A DNA stretch of 29,816 nt, from NCBI GenBank assembly GCA_963581185.1, contig CAUZOB010000040.1, positions 1 to 29,816 on the forward strand. The letters are read 5' to 3'. The translations under genes and the position numbers were made by a program. Within the stretch, counting starts at the first letter, position 1. The number at the start of each line of letters is the position of its first letter. The stretch comes from SAT2750 sp963581185 (GTDB lineage: Bacteria > Planctomycetota > Planctomycetia > Pirellulales > Pirellulaceae). The notes below the pieces were generated by a model, which saw only the letters and a program-made list of their open reading frames with translations, did not search any database and had not been told where the DNA came from. Positions 17,020 through 24,986 of this stretch are shown one piece after another.

Positions 17020-18756
17020 ATGGCAGACAATCAGCAAGACGATCGTGTCAGTGCGGTCGAGGTATTCAAGCATGAAAGCCAGTACCTGGCTGGCGATATC
17101 TCCAGCGAGCTGGTCGACGAGAATGACTTCTTTGGCAAAGGCAGCGTGCAGCTGCTTAAGCACCACGGCACCTACCAGCAAGATCATCGCGACCAGCGTG
17201 CCCGCGGAGAGGATGGCAAGTCGCAGAGAAACTATATCTTCATGGTCCGCAGCAGGATCCCCGCTGGCATCCTGACCAGCGATCAGCTGCTGGCCGAGAT
17301 CGACCTCTGTGACGAGATCGGCAATTCAACTCTGCGAATCACATCCCGCCAGGGACTGCAACTGCACGGCGTGCTCAAGTCCGACTTGAAACAGACGATC
17401 CACAGGATCCAGCAGTCTGGCCTCACCAGCCTGGGAGCCTGCGGCGATATTTGCCGGAACGTGATGTGCTGCCCCTCGCCGGTCGGCGACCCACTGCATG
17501 ACCAGGTCCAGCAACTGGCCCAGCAGCTGGCGGACCACTTCGCGCCTCGTTCGAGTGCATTCCGGGATATCTGGCTGACCGATACCAGCAATGGTGAGAA
17601 ACAGCAGGTCTCCGGAACTGCCTCCGCGTCCGGCGCCACGGGCGATCAGGTCGAGCCGATTTACGGGCGGCAATACCTGCCACGAAAGTTCAAGATTGGG
17701 GTCACGCTGCCTGACGACAACTGCATCGACGTCTACACACACGATGTCGGATTGATCGCAGTCGTCGAGGAGGGCCAGATCGTCGGATACAACCTGCTGG
17801 TTGGCGGTGGCCAGGGCCTCACTCCCTCGGCCAAGAAGACCTTTGCTGCACTCGGTCAAAAGCTGGCCTACCTCAGCCCCGACCAGGTCATCGACGTGGT
17901 GACTGCAATCGTGGAAGTACAACGAGATCATGGCAATCGCGACGATCGCAAGGTTGCCAGGCTGAAGTACCTGGTTCACAACTGGGGACTGGATCGCTTC
18001 CGGGCGACGGTCGAGCAGTACTACGGTGCCCCGCTGGCAGACCCGCATGCAACCGACGTGTCCGACTTTGATGATCACATGGGCTGGCAGCAACAGGCTG
18101 ATGGCAACTGGTTCTACGGCCTGAATATTGAGAATGGCCGTATTAAGGACACAGACCAGGTGCAGATCAAGTCGGCACTGCGAGCTATCTGCGGCGAGCT
18201 GCAACCGGGAATCCGGCTGACATCCCACCAGAGCATTATCTTCTCGGGAATCGCTGACGAGCAGCGAGGGCGGCTTGAGCAGCTGCTGCATGAACACGGG
18301 GTTCCCTTGAGCGAAACGATTTCCAATGTCCGCCGTTGGTCGATGGCCTGTGTTGCCTGGCCCACCTGTGGCCTTTCGATTACCGAAAGTGAACGAGTAT
18401 TGCCGGGGATCCTTGACGAGCTGGAAGAGCAGATCGAGCAGCTGGGGCTGGCCGACGAGCGATTCACGATCCGCATGACCGGCTGCCCGAATGGCTGTGC
18501 CCGACCCTACAATCCCGATATCGGCCTGGTCGGCCGGGCGCGAGAAAAATATACCGTCTATGTCGGTGGCCGACTGATCGGAAATCGACTCGCTTTTCAG
18601 CACCGTGACATGGTGCACCGTGACGACCTGGTGCCAACGCTGGTAGGACTGTTGGAATACTTCAGGCGGGATCGCCAGCAGGGCGAATCCTTCGGTGACT
18701 TCTGCCACCGCAAAGGCAATGACGACCTACTGGCCAATAGTGCGAGCGACAATTAG
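17020..18756 (+). CDS. cysI: Assimilatory sulfite reductase hemoprotein (siroheme, [4Fe-4S])
   Basis: 578 residues, close to CysI (about 570). It reduces sulfite to sulfide for cysteine synthesis. The cluster ligands are complete: C444-x5-C450 (CVAWPTC) and C489-x3-C493 (CPNGC). QLLKHHGTYQQDHRD (44-58), IGNSTLRITSRQGLQLHG (100-117) and TGCPNGCARPYNPDIGLVG (487-505) match the CysI subgroup. Nitrite reductases share the fold, so a nitrite activity is the main alternative. No flavoprotein CysJ partner is in the window, so the electron donor may be ferredoxin or a distant CysJ. The 208-bp upstream gap has a good -10 (TATACT, 16948-16953) but a poor -35. An Ala/Ser/Gly-rich segment at 198-208 looks like a lineage-specific loop. 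Confidence 0.9.
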   Translation: MADNQQDDRVSAVEVFKHESQYLAGDISSELVDENDFFGKGSVQLLKHHGTYQQDHRDQRARGEDGKSQRNYIFMVRSRIPAGILTSDQLLAEIDLCDEIGNSTLRITSRQGLQLHGVLKSDLKQTIHRIQQSGLTSLGACGDICRNVMCCPSPVGDPLHDQVQQLAQQLADHFAPRSSAFRDIWLTDTSNGEKQQVSGTASASGATGDQVEPIYGRQYLPRKFKIGVTLPDDNCIDVYTHDVGLIAVVEEGQIVGYNLLVGGGQGLTPSAKKTFAALGQKLAYLSPDQVIDVVTAIVEVQRDHGNRDDRKVARLKYLVHNWGLDRFRATVEQYYGAPLADPHATDVSDFDDHMGWQQQADGNWFYGLNIENGRIKDTDQVQIKSALRAICGELQPGIRLTSHQSIIFSGIADEQRGRLEQLLHEHGVPLSETISNVRRWSMACVAWPTCGLSITESERVLPGILDELEEQIEQLGLADERFTIRMTGCPNGCARPYNPDIGLVGRAREKYTVYVGGRLIGNRLAFQHRDMVHRDDLVPTLVGLLEYFRRDRQQGESFGDFCHRKGNDDLLANSASDN

Positions 18757-18765
18757 CCCCGCTGC

Positions 18766-18794
18766 TTGTTTTGCTAACGGGGGAGTCCTAAAAT
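18766..18794 (+). promoter_or_regulatory. Candidate sigma-70-type promoter of the symporter operon
   Basis: TTGTTT (18766-18771) and TAAAAT (18789-18794) are separated by exactly 17 bp and precede the small membrane protein start by about 50 bp. The -10 matches consensus at five of six positions, the -35 at three of six. Confidence 0.4.
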
Positions 18795-18822
18795 TAGTGC
18801 TTTCTGGTCAGCGGGCACTCCC
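18781..18822. repeat. Inverted repeat around the candidate start of transcription
   Basis: GGGAGT (18781-18786) and ACTCCC (18817-18822) are exact reverse complements flanking the candidate -10 and presumed start site. This could be an operator half-site pair or the foot of a leader hairpin controlling the symporter operon. Confidence 0.3.
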
Positions 18823-18843
18823 TCCGACCATGCACCACCCGGG

Positions 18844-19197
18844 ATGCAGACCATGACCGACAGCGACAGTCAGCTGGTTGACGAGCTCGAGTACGACCCG
18901 TTTTTTCTTCACGCTCGGCGGGAAGCAGTAATTATCTTCTGCTGCTGGTTCGTGGCCATGCTGTGGGCAGTTCCTTACTGCTACTACTATGGCTACGGAA
19001 TCGCTGATCCAGAAAAGATACCGACAACCTTCGGCATTCCCTCCTGGCTGCTGTGGGGTATTGGCATGCCCTGGCTGCTGGCCGATACCTTCACCACCTG
19101 GTTTTGCTTCTGGTTCATGAAGGATGGTGAGCTGGGAAGTGCCGGTGACGAGAATCTTCCGCCAGTTGCTGAAGCAGGCGAGGAGGCGACATCATGA
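18844..19197 (+). CDS. Small YhdT-like (DUF997) membrane protein
   Basis: 117 residues (114 if it begins at the second ATG, 18853). Two hydrophobic helices are visible, about 28-50 (AVIIFCCWFVAMLWAVPYCY) and 67-92 (SWLLWGIGMPWLLADTFTTW), after an acidic N-terminus and before an acidic soluble tail. This is the layout of YhdT/DUF997 proteins, which in other bacteria are encoded immediately before a Na+/pantothenate-type symporter; here too the stop overlaps the symporter start in an ATGA. The likely role is a small accessory subunit of the transporter in the cytoplasmic membrane, but its mechanism is unknown. A candidate promoter lies just upstream. Confidence 0.8.
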   Translation: MQTMTDSDSQLVDELEYDPFFLHARREAVIIFCCWFVAMLWAVPYCYYYGYGIADPEKIPTTFGIPSWLLWGIGMPWLLADTFTTWFCFWFMKDGELGSAGDENLPPVAEAGEEATS

Positions 19198-21293
19198 GCT
19201 GGACTACTTCCTTACTGGCTGCCGCCGATTCGGGCAGCGCCGTACTGATCACGTTCCTGATCTATATCATGGTCGTGTTCTTCATCGCCTGGGCTTCCAA
19301 TCGGCTCTTGAAGGGCAAGAACTTTCTCAGCGAGTACTTCCTGGGAAGCCGTGGACTCGGCGTCTGGGCCTTTGCACTCACGCTGGCAGCCACCAGTTCG
19401 TCCGGTGGCAGCTTCATGGGCTTCCCCTCCAAGATTTACACCCACGGCTGGTCGCTGGGCCTCTGGATCGGCAGTTACATGGTGGTACCGATCTGTGTGA
19501 TGGGGATCCTCGGCAAGCGTATTAATCAGGTCGCTCGCCTGTCTGGATCGATCACCGTGCCGGACATCCTCCGTGACCGCTTCCGCAGCGTCGCTTTTGG
19601 CTTGATCGCCGTCAGCTTGATCGTGTTTTTCATGACCTTCAACCTGGTCGCCCAGTTCAAGGGTGGTAGCGAGATCCTGCGAACGCTGCTCAAACCGATC
19701 GATGCCTTTAGCGATGTGGCCAGCGGCTTGCCCACCTGGTTCACCGGGCTCTCGAGCCAGGGTAGCGAGTACCTGCTCTGTCTACTGGTCTTTGGCCTGG
19801 CGGTGATTGTCTACACAACCTACGGGGGCTTTCACGCTGTCGTCTGGACCGATGTGATGCAGGGGATTGTGATGGTCGTGGGTGTCATGATCATGCTGCC
19901 GCTGGCAATCTACCAGGCCGGCACGGCAGTTCAGAATACTCAGCCAGAGGTAGCTGCCAAGGCGACGTCCAGCCTGGAGTCGGTCACCCGGCGGATGGCG
20001 ACGATGATACCACCTCGTAAGGGGACAGCCACCTTCACACTGGTGGATCCAGAGGCTGCTGACGATCAGCGAGTTCTCCCATCCGGCAGCTGGATCTTTG
20101 TTGCCGGTGAAGCAGATACGCCAGGACGACTGTTCAAAGTCGCCAAGGGCTACACGCTGGCCGAGGGTAGCAGTTCGCTGGTTAGCGAAGACAAGGACGG
20201 CAACGGCAGACTCGACAAGGCGCAGGAGGGTCAGCCTGGTAAGGGAGAGGATCTCAACGGCAATAACGTGCTGGACCCGGAGATCTGGGAGATCGTCGAT
20301 CCCAATGACATCGTGCAGGTCCAAAAACGCCTGGAAGAAGAGAAGGAAACCGACAACCTGACTGGCGTATTCACGCTCTCGGATATTGCTGTCAACGACT
20401 ATGCCTATGGTGCCAAGCCGGCAGAACGTGGGTCGTACGTGAGTGGGCCCGGGCCACACCGCGACAATGTCAGCGGTTTTCTGCCGCTCAGCCTGGCCAT
20501 TTCCTTCTTCTTCATGTGGGCTATTTCTGGTACCGGCCAGCCAAGCAACATGGTGCGTTTGATGGCCTTCAAGGATACGCCCACGCTCAGACGCTCCATC
20601 TTCACCGTTGCCATTTACTACACGCTGATCTACTTCCCGCTGGTCATCATCTTTTGCTGTGCACGGGTCTTGATACCCGGGATGGAATCCGAACCCGACA
20701 GGATCATGCCGCAGATGGCCATTGAGTTGACGCAGAATATTGGCATGGGCTGGATGGCAGGCCTGCTGATTGCAGCTCCCTTTGCCGCCGTGATGTCGAC
20801 GGTCGATAGCTTCCTGCTGATGATCTCATCGGCCCTGGTACGTGACATTTACCAGCGCAACCTGAATCCCAAGGCAACGGAGAGGAAGCTCAAGCAACTA
20901 AGTTACCTGTTCACGATGCTGGTTGGACTGGGAGCGCTGCTGGGTGCCATGAACCCACCCGAGTTCCTGCAGGATATCATTGTCTATACCGGCAGCGGCC
21001 TGGCGTCCTGTTTCCTGGCAGCCGTGGTCTATTCACTCTTCTGGCCACGCTCCAATTCACAGGGCTGTATCGCAGCCATGCTCTCGGGTTTCGGAGCTCA
21101 TCTCTCGCTCTACCTGATCGGCTTCCTGCGCGGCACAGGATTCACACCTTACAGCGTGTGGGGCATGGACCCGGTGGTGATTGGGCTGCTGGTCTCTTTC
21201 CTGGTGGGCTACCTGGTAACAATCTCAACACAGCCACCACCCACGGACCTGGTCCGAAAGTACTTCTGTAAACCGAATTCGGAGACCAGTTAG
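19194..21293 (+). CDS. Sodium/solute symporter with inserted calcium-loop domain
   Basis: 699 residues, against about 480-550 for the SSS family. Start ATG 19194 overlaps the upstream stop and has a strong AGGAGG (19181-19186, 7-bp spacer). SSS features are TSSSGGSFMGFP (67-78), YTTYGGFHAVVWTDVMQG (207-224), SGTGQPSNMVRLMAF (445-459) and AAVMSTVDSFLLM (531-543), which holds the sodium-site serines. Between helix 'IVMVVGVMIMLPLAI' (to about 240) and helix 'LPLSLAISFFFMWAI' (from about 430) lies an extra hydrophilic segment of about 185 residues. It contains two EF-hand-like loops, DKDGNGRLDKAQE (333-345) and DLNGNNVLDPEIWE (353-366). By LeuT-fold topology this loop faces the periplasm. The substrate is unknown; the small partner upstream recalls PanF, and the downstream enzymes suggest an organic acid or amino-acid conjugate. 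Confidence 0.88.
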   Translation: MSWTTSLLAAADSGSAVLITFLIYIMVVFFIAWASNRLLKGKNFLSEYFLGSRGLGVWAFALTLAATSSSGGSFMGFPSKIYTHGWSLGLWIGSYMVVPICVMGILGKRINQVARLSGSITVPDILRDRFRSVAFGLIAVSLIVFFMTFNLVAQFKGGSEILRTLLKPIDAFSDVASGLPTWFTGLSSQGSEYLLCLLVFGLAVIVYTTYGGFHAVVWTDVMQGIVMVVGVMIMLPLAIYQAGTAVQNTQPEVAAKATSSLESVTRRMATMIPPRKGTATFTLVDPEAADDQRVLPSGSWIFVAGEADTPGRLFKVAKGYTLAEGSSSLVSEDKDGNGRLDKAQEGQPGKGEDLNGNNVLDPEIWEIVDPNDIVQVQKRLEEEKETDNLTGVFTLSDIAVNDYAYGAKPAERGSYVSGPGPHRDNVSGFLPLSLAISFFFMWAISGTGQPSNMVRLMAFKDTPTLRRSIFTVAIYYTLIYFPLVIIFCCARVLIPGMESEPDRIMPQMAIELTQNIGMGWMAGLLIAAPFAAVMSTVDSFLLMISSALVRDIYQRNLNPKATERKLKQLSYLFTMLVGLGALLGAMNPPEFLQDIIVYTGSGLASCFLAAVVYSLFWPRSNSQGCIAAMLSGFGAHLSLYLIGFLRGTGFTPYSVWGMDPVVIGLLVSFLVGYLVTISTQPPPTDLVRKYFCKPNSETS

Positions 21294-21296
21294 CGC

Positions 21297-22364
21297 ATGC
21301 TTATATTTGACGCCCACCTCGACATTTCCATGAACGCGGTCGACTGGAACCGCGATCTGACTCAATCACTCGATGACGTGCGAGAACGCGAGGCGCTGCA
21401 GCTCGACTACCTCGATCGTGGCAAGGGCATACTGACTCTCGACGAAATGCGGCGCGGCGAGCTAGGACTCTGTATCGCCACCCAGATCGGTCGCTATGTG
21501 GCCCCCGGGAACGACCTGCCTGGCTGGCACAGTCCGGAGATCGCCTGGGCACATACCCAGTGCCAATTGGCCTGGTACCGGACGATGGAAGAAGCCGGTC
21601 AGATGGTACAGATCACGGACCGGGACGGCCTGAATGCGCATGTCGAGTTGTGGCAGAATAACAGCGGCGATGATTTGCCGATCGGCTATGTGCTCAGCCT
21701 CGAGGGAGCCGATTCCATCGTCACGATCGCCTACCTGGAAAAGGCTTACGCGTACGGCCTGCGAGCCATCGGCCCCGCCCACTACGGCCCTGGTCGCTAC
21801 AGTCCCGGCACTGGCTGTGAAGGTGGCCTGGAACCGGCAGCCAGGGAGTTGCTGGAAGAAATGCAGCGACTCGGTATCGTCCTCGACTGTACCCACCTGA
21901 CCGACGAGGCCTTCTGGGAAGCACTCGATATCTACTCCGGCCCTGTCTGGGCCAGCCATAACAACTGCCGCGCCCTTGTTCCGCACCAGCGACAATTCAG
22001 CGATCAGCAACTCAAGGCCCTGATCGACCGAGATGCAGTGATTGGGATGGCCTTCGACGCCTGGATGATGCATCCCGGTTGGCAGCGAAGTATCACTCAG
22101 CCCTACTCTGCCGGCGTCAATATTGCCCGCATCGTGGAGCACGTGGATCATATTTGCCAGTTGGCAGGCAATACCAATCATGTCGGAATCGGCTCCGACC
22201 TGGATGGTGGCTTCGGTCGGGAACAGTGCCCCTACGACATGGAGTCGATCGCCGACCTGCAATCGCTGGTCGGTATCCTGACCGAGCGTGGTTATCAGCA
22301 GGCTGACGTCGAAGCGATCATGCACGGTAACTGGATTCGACGGCTCAATGAAATCTGGAGTTAA
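21297..22364 (+). CDS. Membrane dipeptidase-family hydrolase (peptidase M19)
   Basis: 355 residues. It shows the complete metal set of renal dipeptidase-like enzymes: H7-x-D9 (DAHLDIS), bridging E136 (SLEGAD), H200 (DCTHLTD), H221 (ASHNNCR) and D301 (GSDLDGG). The family uses two zinc ions to cleave dipeptides, often with a D-residue or modified C-terminal residue, and some members are lactonases or act on N-acyl amino acids. There is no signal peptide, so unlike the mammalian enzyme it should work in the cytoplasm, on material brought in by the symporter encoded 3 bp upstream. The FAH-fold gene begins 6 bp after its stop. The weak GGAG at 21281-21284 and the tiny gap suggest translational coupling. 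Confidence 0.9.
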   Translation: MLIFDAHLDISMNAVDWNRDLTQSLDDVREREALQLDYLDRGKGILTLDEMRRGELGLCIATQIGRYVAPGNDLPGWHSPEIAWAHTQCQLAWYRTMEEAGQMVQITDRDGLNAHVELWQNNSGDDLPIGYVLSLEGADSIVTIAYLEKAYAYGLRAIGPAHYGPGRYSPGTGCEGGLEPAARELLEEMQRLGIVLDCTHLTDEAFWEALDIYSGPVWASHNNCRALVPHQRQFSDQQLKALIDRDAVIGMAFDAWMMHPGWQRSITQPYSAGVNIARIVEHVDHICQLAGNTNHVGIGSDLDGGFGREQCPYDMESIADLQSLVGILTERGYQQADVEAIMHGNWIRRLNEIWS

Positions 22365-22370
22365 GCAACA

Positions 22371-23234
22371 ATGCAACTGGCAAAGTACCAATCCGCTGAT
22401 GGTCCCAGAGTGGGACGGATCGACGGGAGTCAGCTGGTACCGCTGAACCTGTCTCGCATCAACTGCTCGTGCCTGGCCGATATCCTCGAGTCAACGGACC
22501 CAGCCGCACTGGTCGAACAGGCCGAGGATCGCGATGCCGCTGAGCCTCTCGATGAGATCACGCTGCTGGCACCAATCGATCAGCAGGAAGTCTGGGCCGC
22601 CGGCGTCACTTACAAGCGCAGCCAGACTGCTCGCATGGAAGAATCAGAGACTTCCGCTTCCTGTTACGACCTGGTCTACGAGGCTGACCGTCCCGAGATC
22701 TTCTTCAAGGCGACGCCCGATCGCGTGTCCGGACCATCTCAGCCGTTGCGTATCCGCTGGGACTCGCAATGGAATGTGCCGGAACCGGAACTGACCCTGG
22801 TCGTCAACTCGCGCCACGAACTGGTCGGTTTTACGATTGGTAATGATATGAGCAGCAGGGATATCGAGGGAGAGAACCCGCTCTACCTGCCCCAGGCCAA
22901 GCTCTATGACCAGTCAGCCGGACTCGGTCCCTGTATTACGCTGTCAGCTTCCATGCCGGCACTCGACCAGATTGGTATTCAGCTGCGTATTGAGCGAGCC
23001 GGGGAGACAGCTTTTGAAGGTACCACCAATAGCGGGCAACTGGCTCGCACATTCGAGGACCTGATCGGTTACCTCTGTCGGGAGCAGACATTTTCCCAGG
23101 GCGTGCTCCTGATGACCGGTACCGGTATCGTCCCGGACAGCGATTTCACCCTCGAGGAAGGCGATCTCGTTCAGATTTCTATCGACGGCATTGGCACGCT
23201 CAGTAATCCTGTCGTGCGCGGCAGCCAGGGCTGA
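22371..23234 (+). CDS. FAH-fold enzyme, possibly 2-keto-3-deoxy sugar acid dehydratase
   Basis: 287 residues. The fumarylacetoacetate hydrolase fold is shown by the metal-binding P-E138-P-E140 segment, D159 in IGNDMSSRD, and the C-terminal GVLLMTGTGIVPDSDF. The stretch EGENPLYLPQAK (166-177) and the following LGPCI resemble, from memory, 2-keto-3-deoxy-D-arabinonate dehydratase (KdaD) more than hydrolases acting on aromatic ring-cleavage products. If so it would remove water from a 2-keto-3-deoxy sugar acid to give a semialdehyde. The neighbouring symporter and dipeptidase, 6 bp away, suggest the same catabolic route. Hydrolase or decarboxylase activity remains possible. A hairpin with TGGCC/GGCCA follows at about 23237-23257 and may end the operon. 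Confidence 0.82.
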   Translation: MQLAKYQSADGPRVGRIDGSQLVPLNLSRINCSCLADILESTDPAALVEQAEDRDAAEPLDEITLLAPIDQQEVWAAGVTYKRSQTARMEESETSASCYDLVYEADRPEIFFKATPDRVSGPSQPLRIRWDSQWNVPEPELTLVVNSRHELVGFTIGNDMSSRDIEGENPLYLPQAKLYDQSAGLGPCITLSASMPALDQIGIQLRIERAGETAFEGTTNSGQLARTFEDLIGYLCREQTFSQGVLLMTGTGIVPDSDFTLEEGDLVQISIDGIGTLSNPVVRGSQG

Positions 23235-23236
23235 TC

Positions 23237-23257
23237 GCTGGCCCCAGGCCAGAGCGA
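23237..23257 (+). terminator. Hairpin after the FAH-fold gene
   Basis: CGCTGGCC-CCA-GGCCAGAGCG, starting 2 bp after the FAH-family stop codon, folds into a GC-rich stem (five perfect inner pairs, outer pairs after a bulge). There is no T tract, so termination is possible but not assured. Confidence 0.35.
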
Positions 23258-23286
23258 TAGTCAGCGGCAGGTCAATTCGGCATAAT
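23258..23286 (+). promoter_or_regulatory. Candidate promoter of the TPR-HD-pterin dehydratase operon
   Basis: TAGTCA (23258-23263) and CATAAT (23281-23286) are 17 bp apart, matching the -35 consensus at four and the -10 at five of six positions. They lie 70 bp before the TPR gene start and just after the hairpin that follows the FAH-family gene. Confidence 0.38.
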
Positions 23287-23355
23287 AAAGAAGCCCCGTT
23301 GATGGCTATTTTTCTAACTACTCAAACCGGATTTTGTGAGCCAGGGAGTTTTACC

Positions 23356-24981
23356 ATGTGCAGGTTCCGCTATCAGTTTCTGGCCAGCATGCTGCTGGTT
23401 CTGTGGACTGCTGTCGCGATCCAGGCCCAGCAAGAAAATGCTGGCCAGTCTTTGCTGGACCAGGCAACCAAGTTGAAGCTGGATGCCAAGTCGTATGAAG
23501 ACCTCGAGAAGGTTGCCAATCTGTGCGAGCAGGCAATCAAGAAGGGGCTGGATAAAGAAAACCTGCAGTTTGCTAAGCAGTTGCTGACCGCATCGCTCTA
23601 TCAGCGAGCCAGCCAACTCTGTGCACCTGCCCTCACCACACCTCCCAATGAACGCTGGCCCGCCATGCGCGACTTCGCCATGGATGACCTGGAACGGCTA
23701 CTCAAACACGATCCCCGCTTTGGCGATGCGCTGGTACTGGTTGCACGGCTTCAGCTGCTACCCGGTGGAGACCGCAAGCGGGCCCTCGATTCGCTCAACC
23801 TGGCACTCGAGGTCTTCGCTGCTGACAAGGAAAAGCAGGGGGGCGTGTACGTGCTGCGTTCGCAGCTGCAGACAGATGCTGACAAGCGACTGGCAGACCT
23901 CAACAAGGCACTGGAACTGGATCCAGAGAATGAACAGATCTTGCAACTGAGAGCCTTCTCGCTGATCGCCTCGGGCAAGGTCGAAGAGGCAATCCATGAT
24001 CTGCGAGCTCTCTACGACCAAAACCCGAAAAACGCAGTCGCTGCCGCTGCCCTGGCCGAATTCCTGGGACGCGCGGGCAAGCACGAGGAAGCGGTCAAGA
24101 TTGCCAATAAGTTGATTGAACAGCAACCCAAGAACATTCGCTCCTACCAGCTGCGAGCCCGTCTGAATGTCTTCGCCGAAGACGCTGCGGCCGCGATCGA
24201 TGACCTCACCAAGGCGCTCGAGATTGATCCTCGTTCAGTTGAGACACTGCTCACCAGGGCCAGCCTCCACGAGGCCCAGCAAGACTTCGAGCTGGCACTC
24301 GAGGATCTCAAGACCGTCGAAAAGATCCAGCCCGGCGCACCGCAAACTTCCTTGTTACGGAGCATGGTCTACCAGCGGATGGAGAAATTCGACGATGCTG
24401 CTCTGGAACTTCGTCGCCTGGTGCGAGCCAACCCGAAAAATGTCCAGCTGCGTATGCAACTCGGACTTAACTACTCGCTCGGTAACCACCACCAGTTGGC
24501 GATCACCGAATTCGACAAGATCATCCAGAGCGACAACAAGAGCTGGATCGCCTACTATTCCCGCGCCGACATTCTGCTCAATACCGGCAAGCACAAGCAA
24601 GCTATCGCGGACTACAAGGTTGCCCTCGAACTGAAACGCGACAGCGAGGGCCTGCTGAATAATCTCGCCTGGGTGCTGGCAACATCGCCCGTAGACGACC
24701 TGCGAGATGGCACGCTGGCTGTCAAGCTGGCGCTGGAAGCATGCGAGTTGTCCGAATACAAGAAACCCCACATTATCAGCACCCTGGCCGCTGCCTACGC
24801 GGAGTCGGGAGATTTCGAGATGGCCATCAAGTGGGCCGGCAAGGCCGTGGAACTCGGCGAGGGTGAAATACAGGAGCAGCTGGAATCAGAACTCAAGAGC
24901 TACCAGGATGGGAAGCAATGGCGTGAGTTGAAGGAAGACCCCGAGGGTCCGCCGCTCAAGAAAGAAAAACCTGTCACCTGA
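23356..24981 (+). CDS. Exported tetratricopeptide-repeat protein
   Basis: 541 residues from ATG 23356, chosen because AGGGAG (23343-23348) lies 7 bp upstream and the product then begins with a signal peptide (MCRFRYQFLASMLLVLW, likely cut after AIQAQ near residue 24); the frame is open further upstream but overlaps the preceding gene. About ten TPR units follow, with typical segments such as ADLNKALELDPENEQI, AIDDLTKALEIDPRS and AIADYKVALELKRDS. These form a superhelix for protein binding outside the cytoplasm. The end SYQDGKQWRE is a short C-terminal signature I associate with planctomycete TPR proteins, followed by a Lys/Pro/Glu tail. The HD-domain gene starts 5 bp after the stop, so the two are probably co-transcribed. 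The partner is unknown. Confidence 0.88.
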   Translation: MCRFRYQFLASMLLVLWTAVAIQAQQENAGQSLLDQATKLKLDAKSYEDLEKVANLCEQAIKKGLDKENLQFAKQLLTASLYQRASQLCAPALTTPPNERWPAMRDFAMDDLERLLKHDPRFGDALVLVARLQLLPGGDRKRALDSLNLALEVFAADKEKQGGVYVLRSQLQTDADKRLADLNKALELDPENEQILQLRAFSLIASGKVEEAIHDLRALYDQNPKNAVAAAALAEFLGRAGKHEEAVKIANKLIEQQPKNIRSYQLRARLNVFAEDAAAAIDDLTKALEIDPRSVETLLTRASLHEAQQDFELALEDLKTVEKIQPGAPQTSLLRSMVYQRMEKFDDAALELRRLVRANPKNVQLRMQLGLNYSLGNHHQLAITEFDKIIQSDNKSWIAYYSRADILLNTGKHKQAIADYKVALELKRDSEGLLNNLAWVLATSPVDDLRDGTLAVKLALEACELSEYKKPHIISTLAAAYAESGDFEMAIKWAGKAVELGEGEIQEQLESELKSYQDGKQWRELKEDPEGPPLKKEKPVT

Positions 24982-24986
24982 TCCAG

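Noticed and set aside
17326..18708. 460-codon open frame on the minus strand
   Set aside because: It lies wholly opposite the sulfite reductase gene, whose motifs are unmistakable; the product has no recognisable motif. Long antisense frames here follow from codon choice that avoids TTA, CTA and TCA.
21462..22391. 309-codon open frame on the minus strand
   Set aside because: It is antisense to the M19 dipeptidase with its full metal ligand set.
23191..23355. Longer N-terminus for the TPR protein
   Set aside because: It overlaps the end of the FAH-family gene; the ATG at 23356 has a well-spaced AGGGAG and gives a proper signal peptide.
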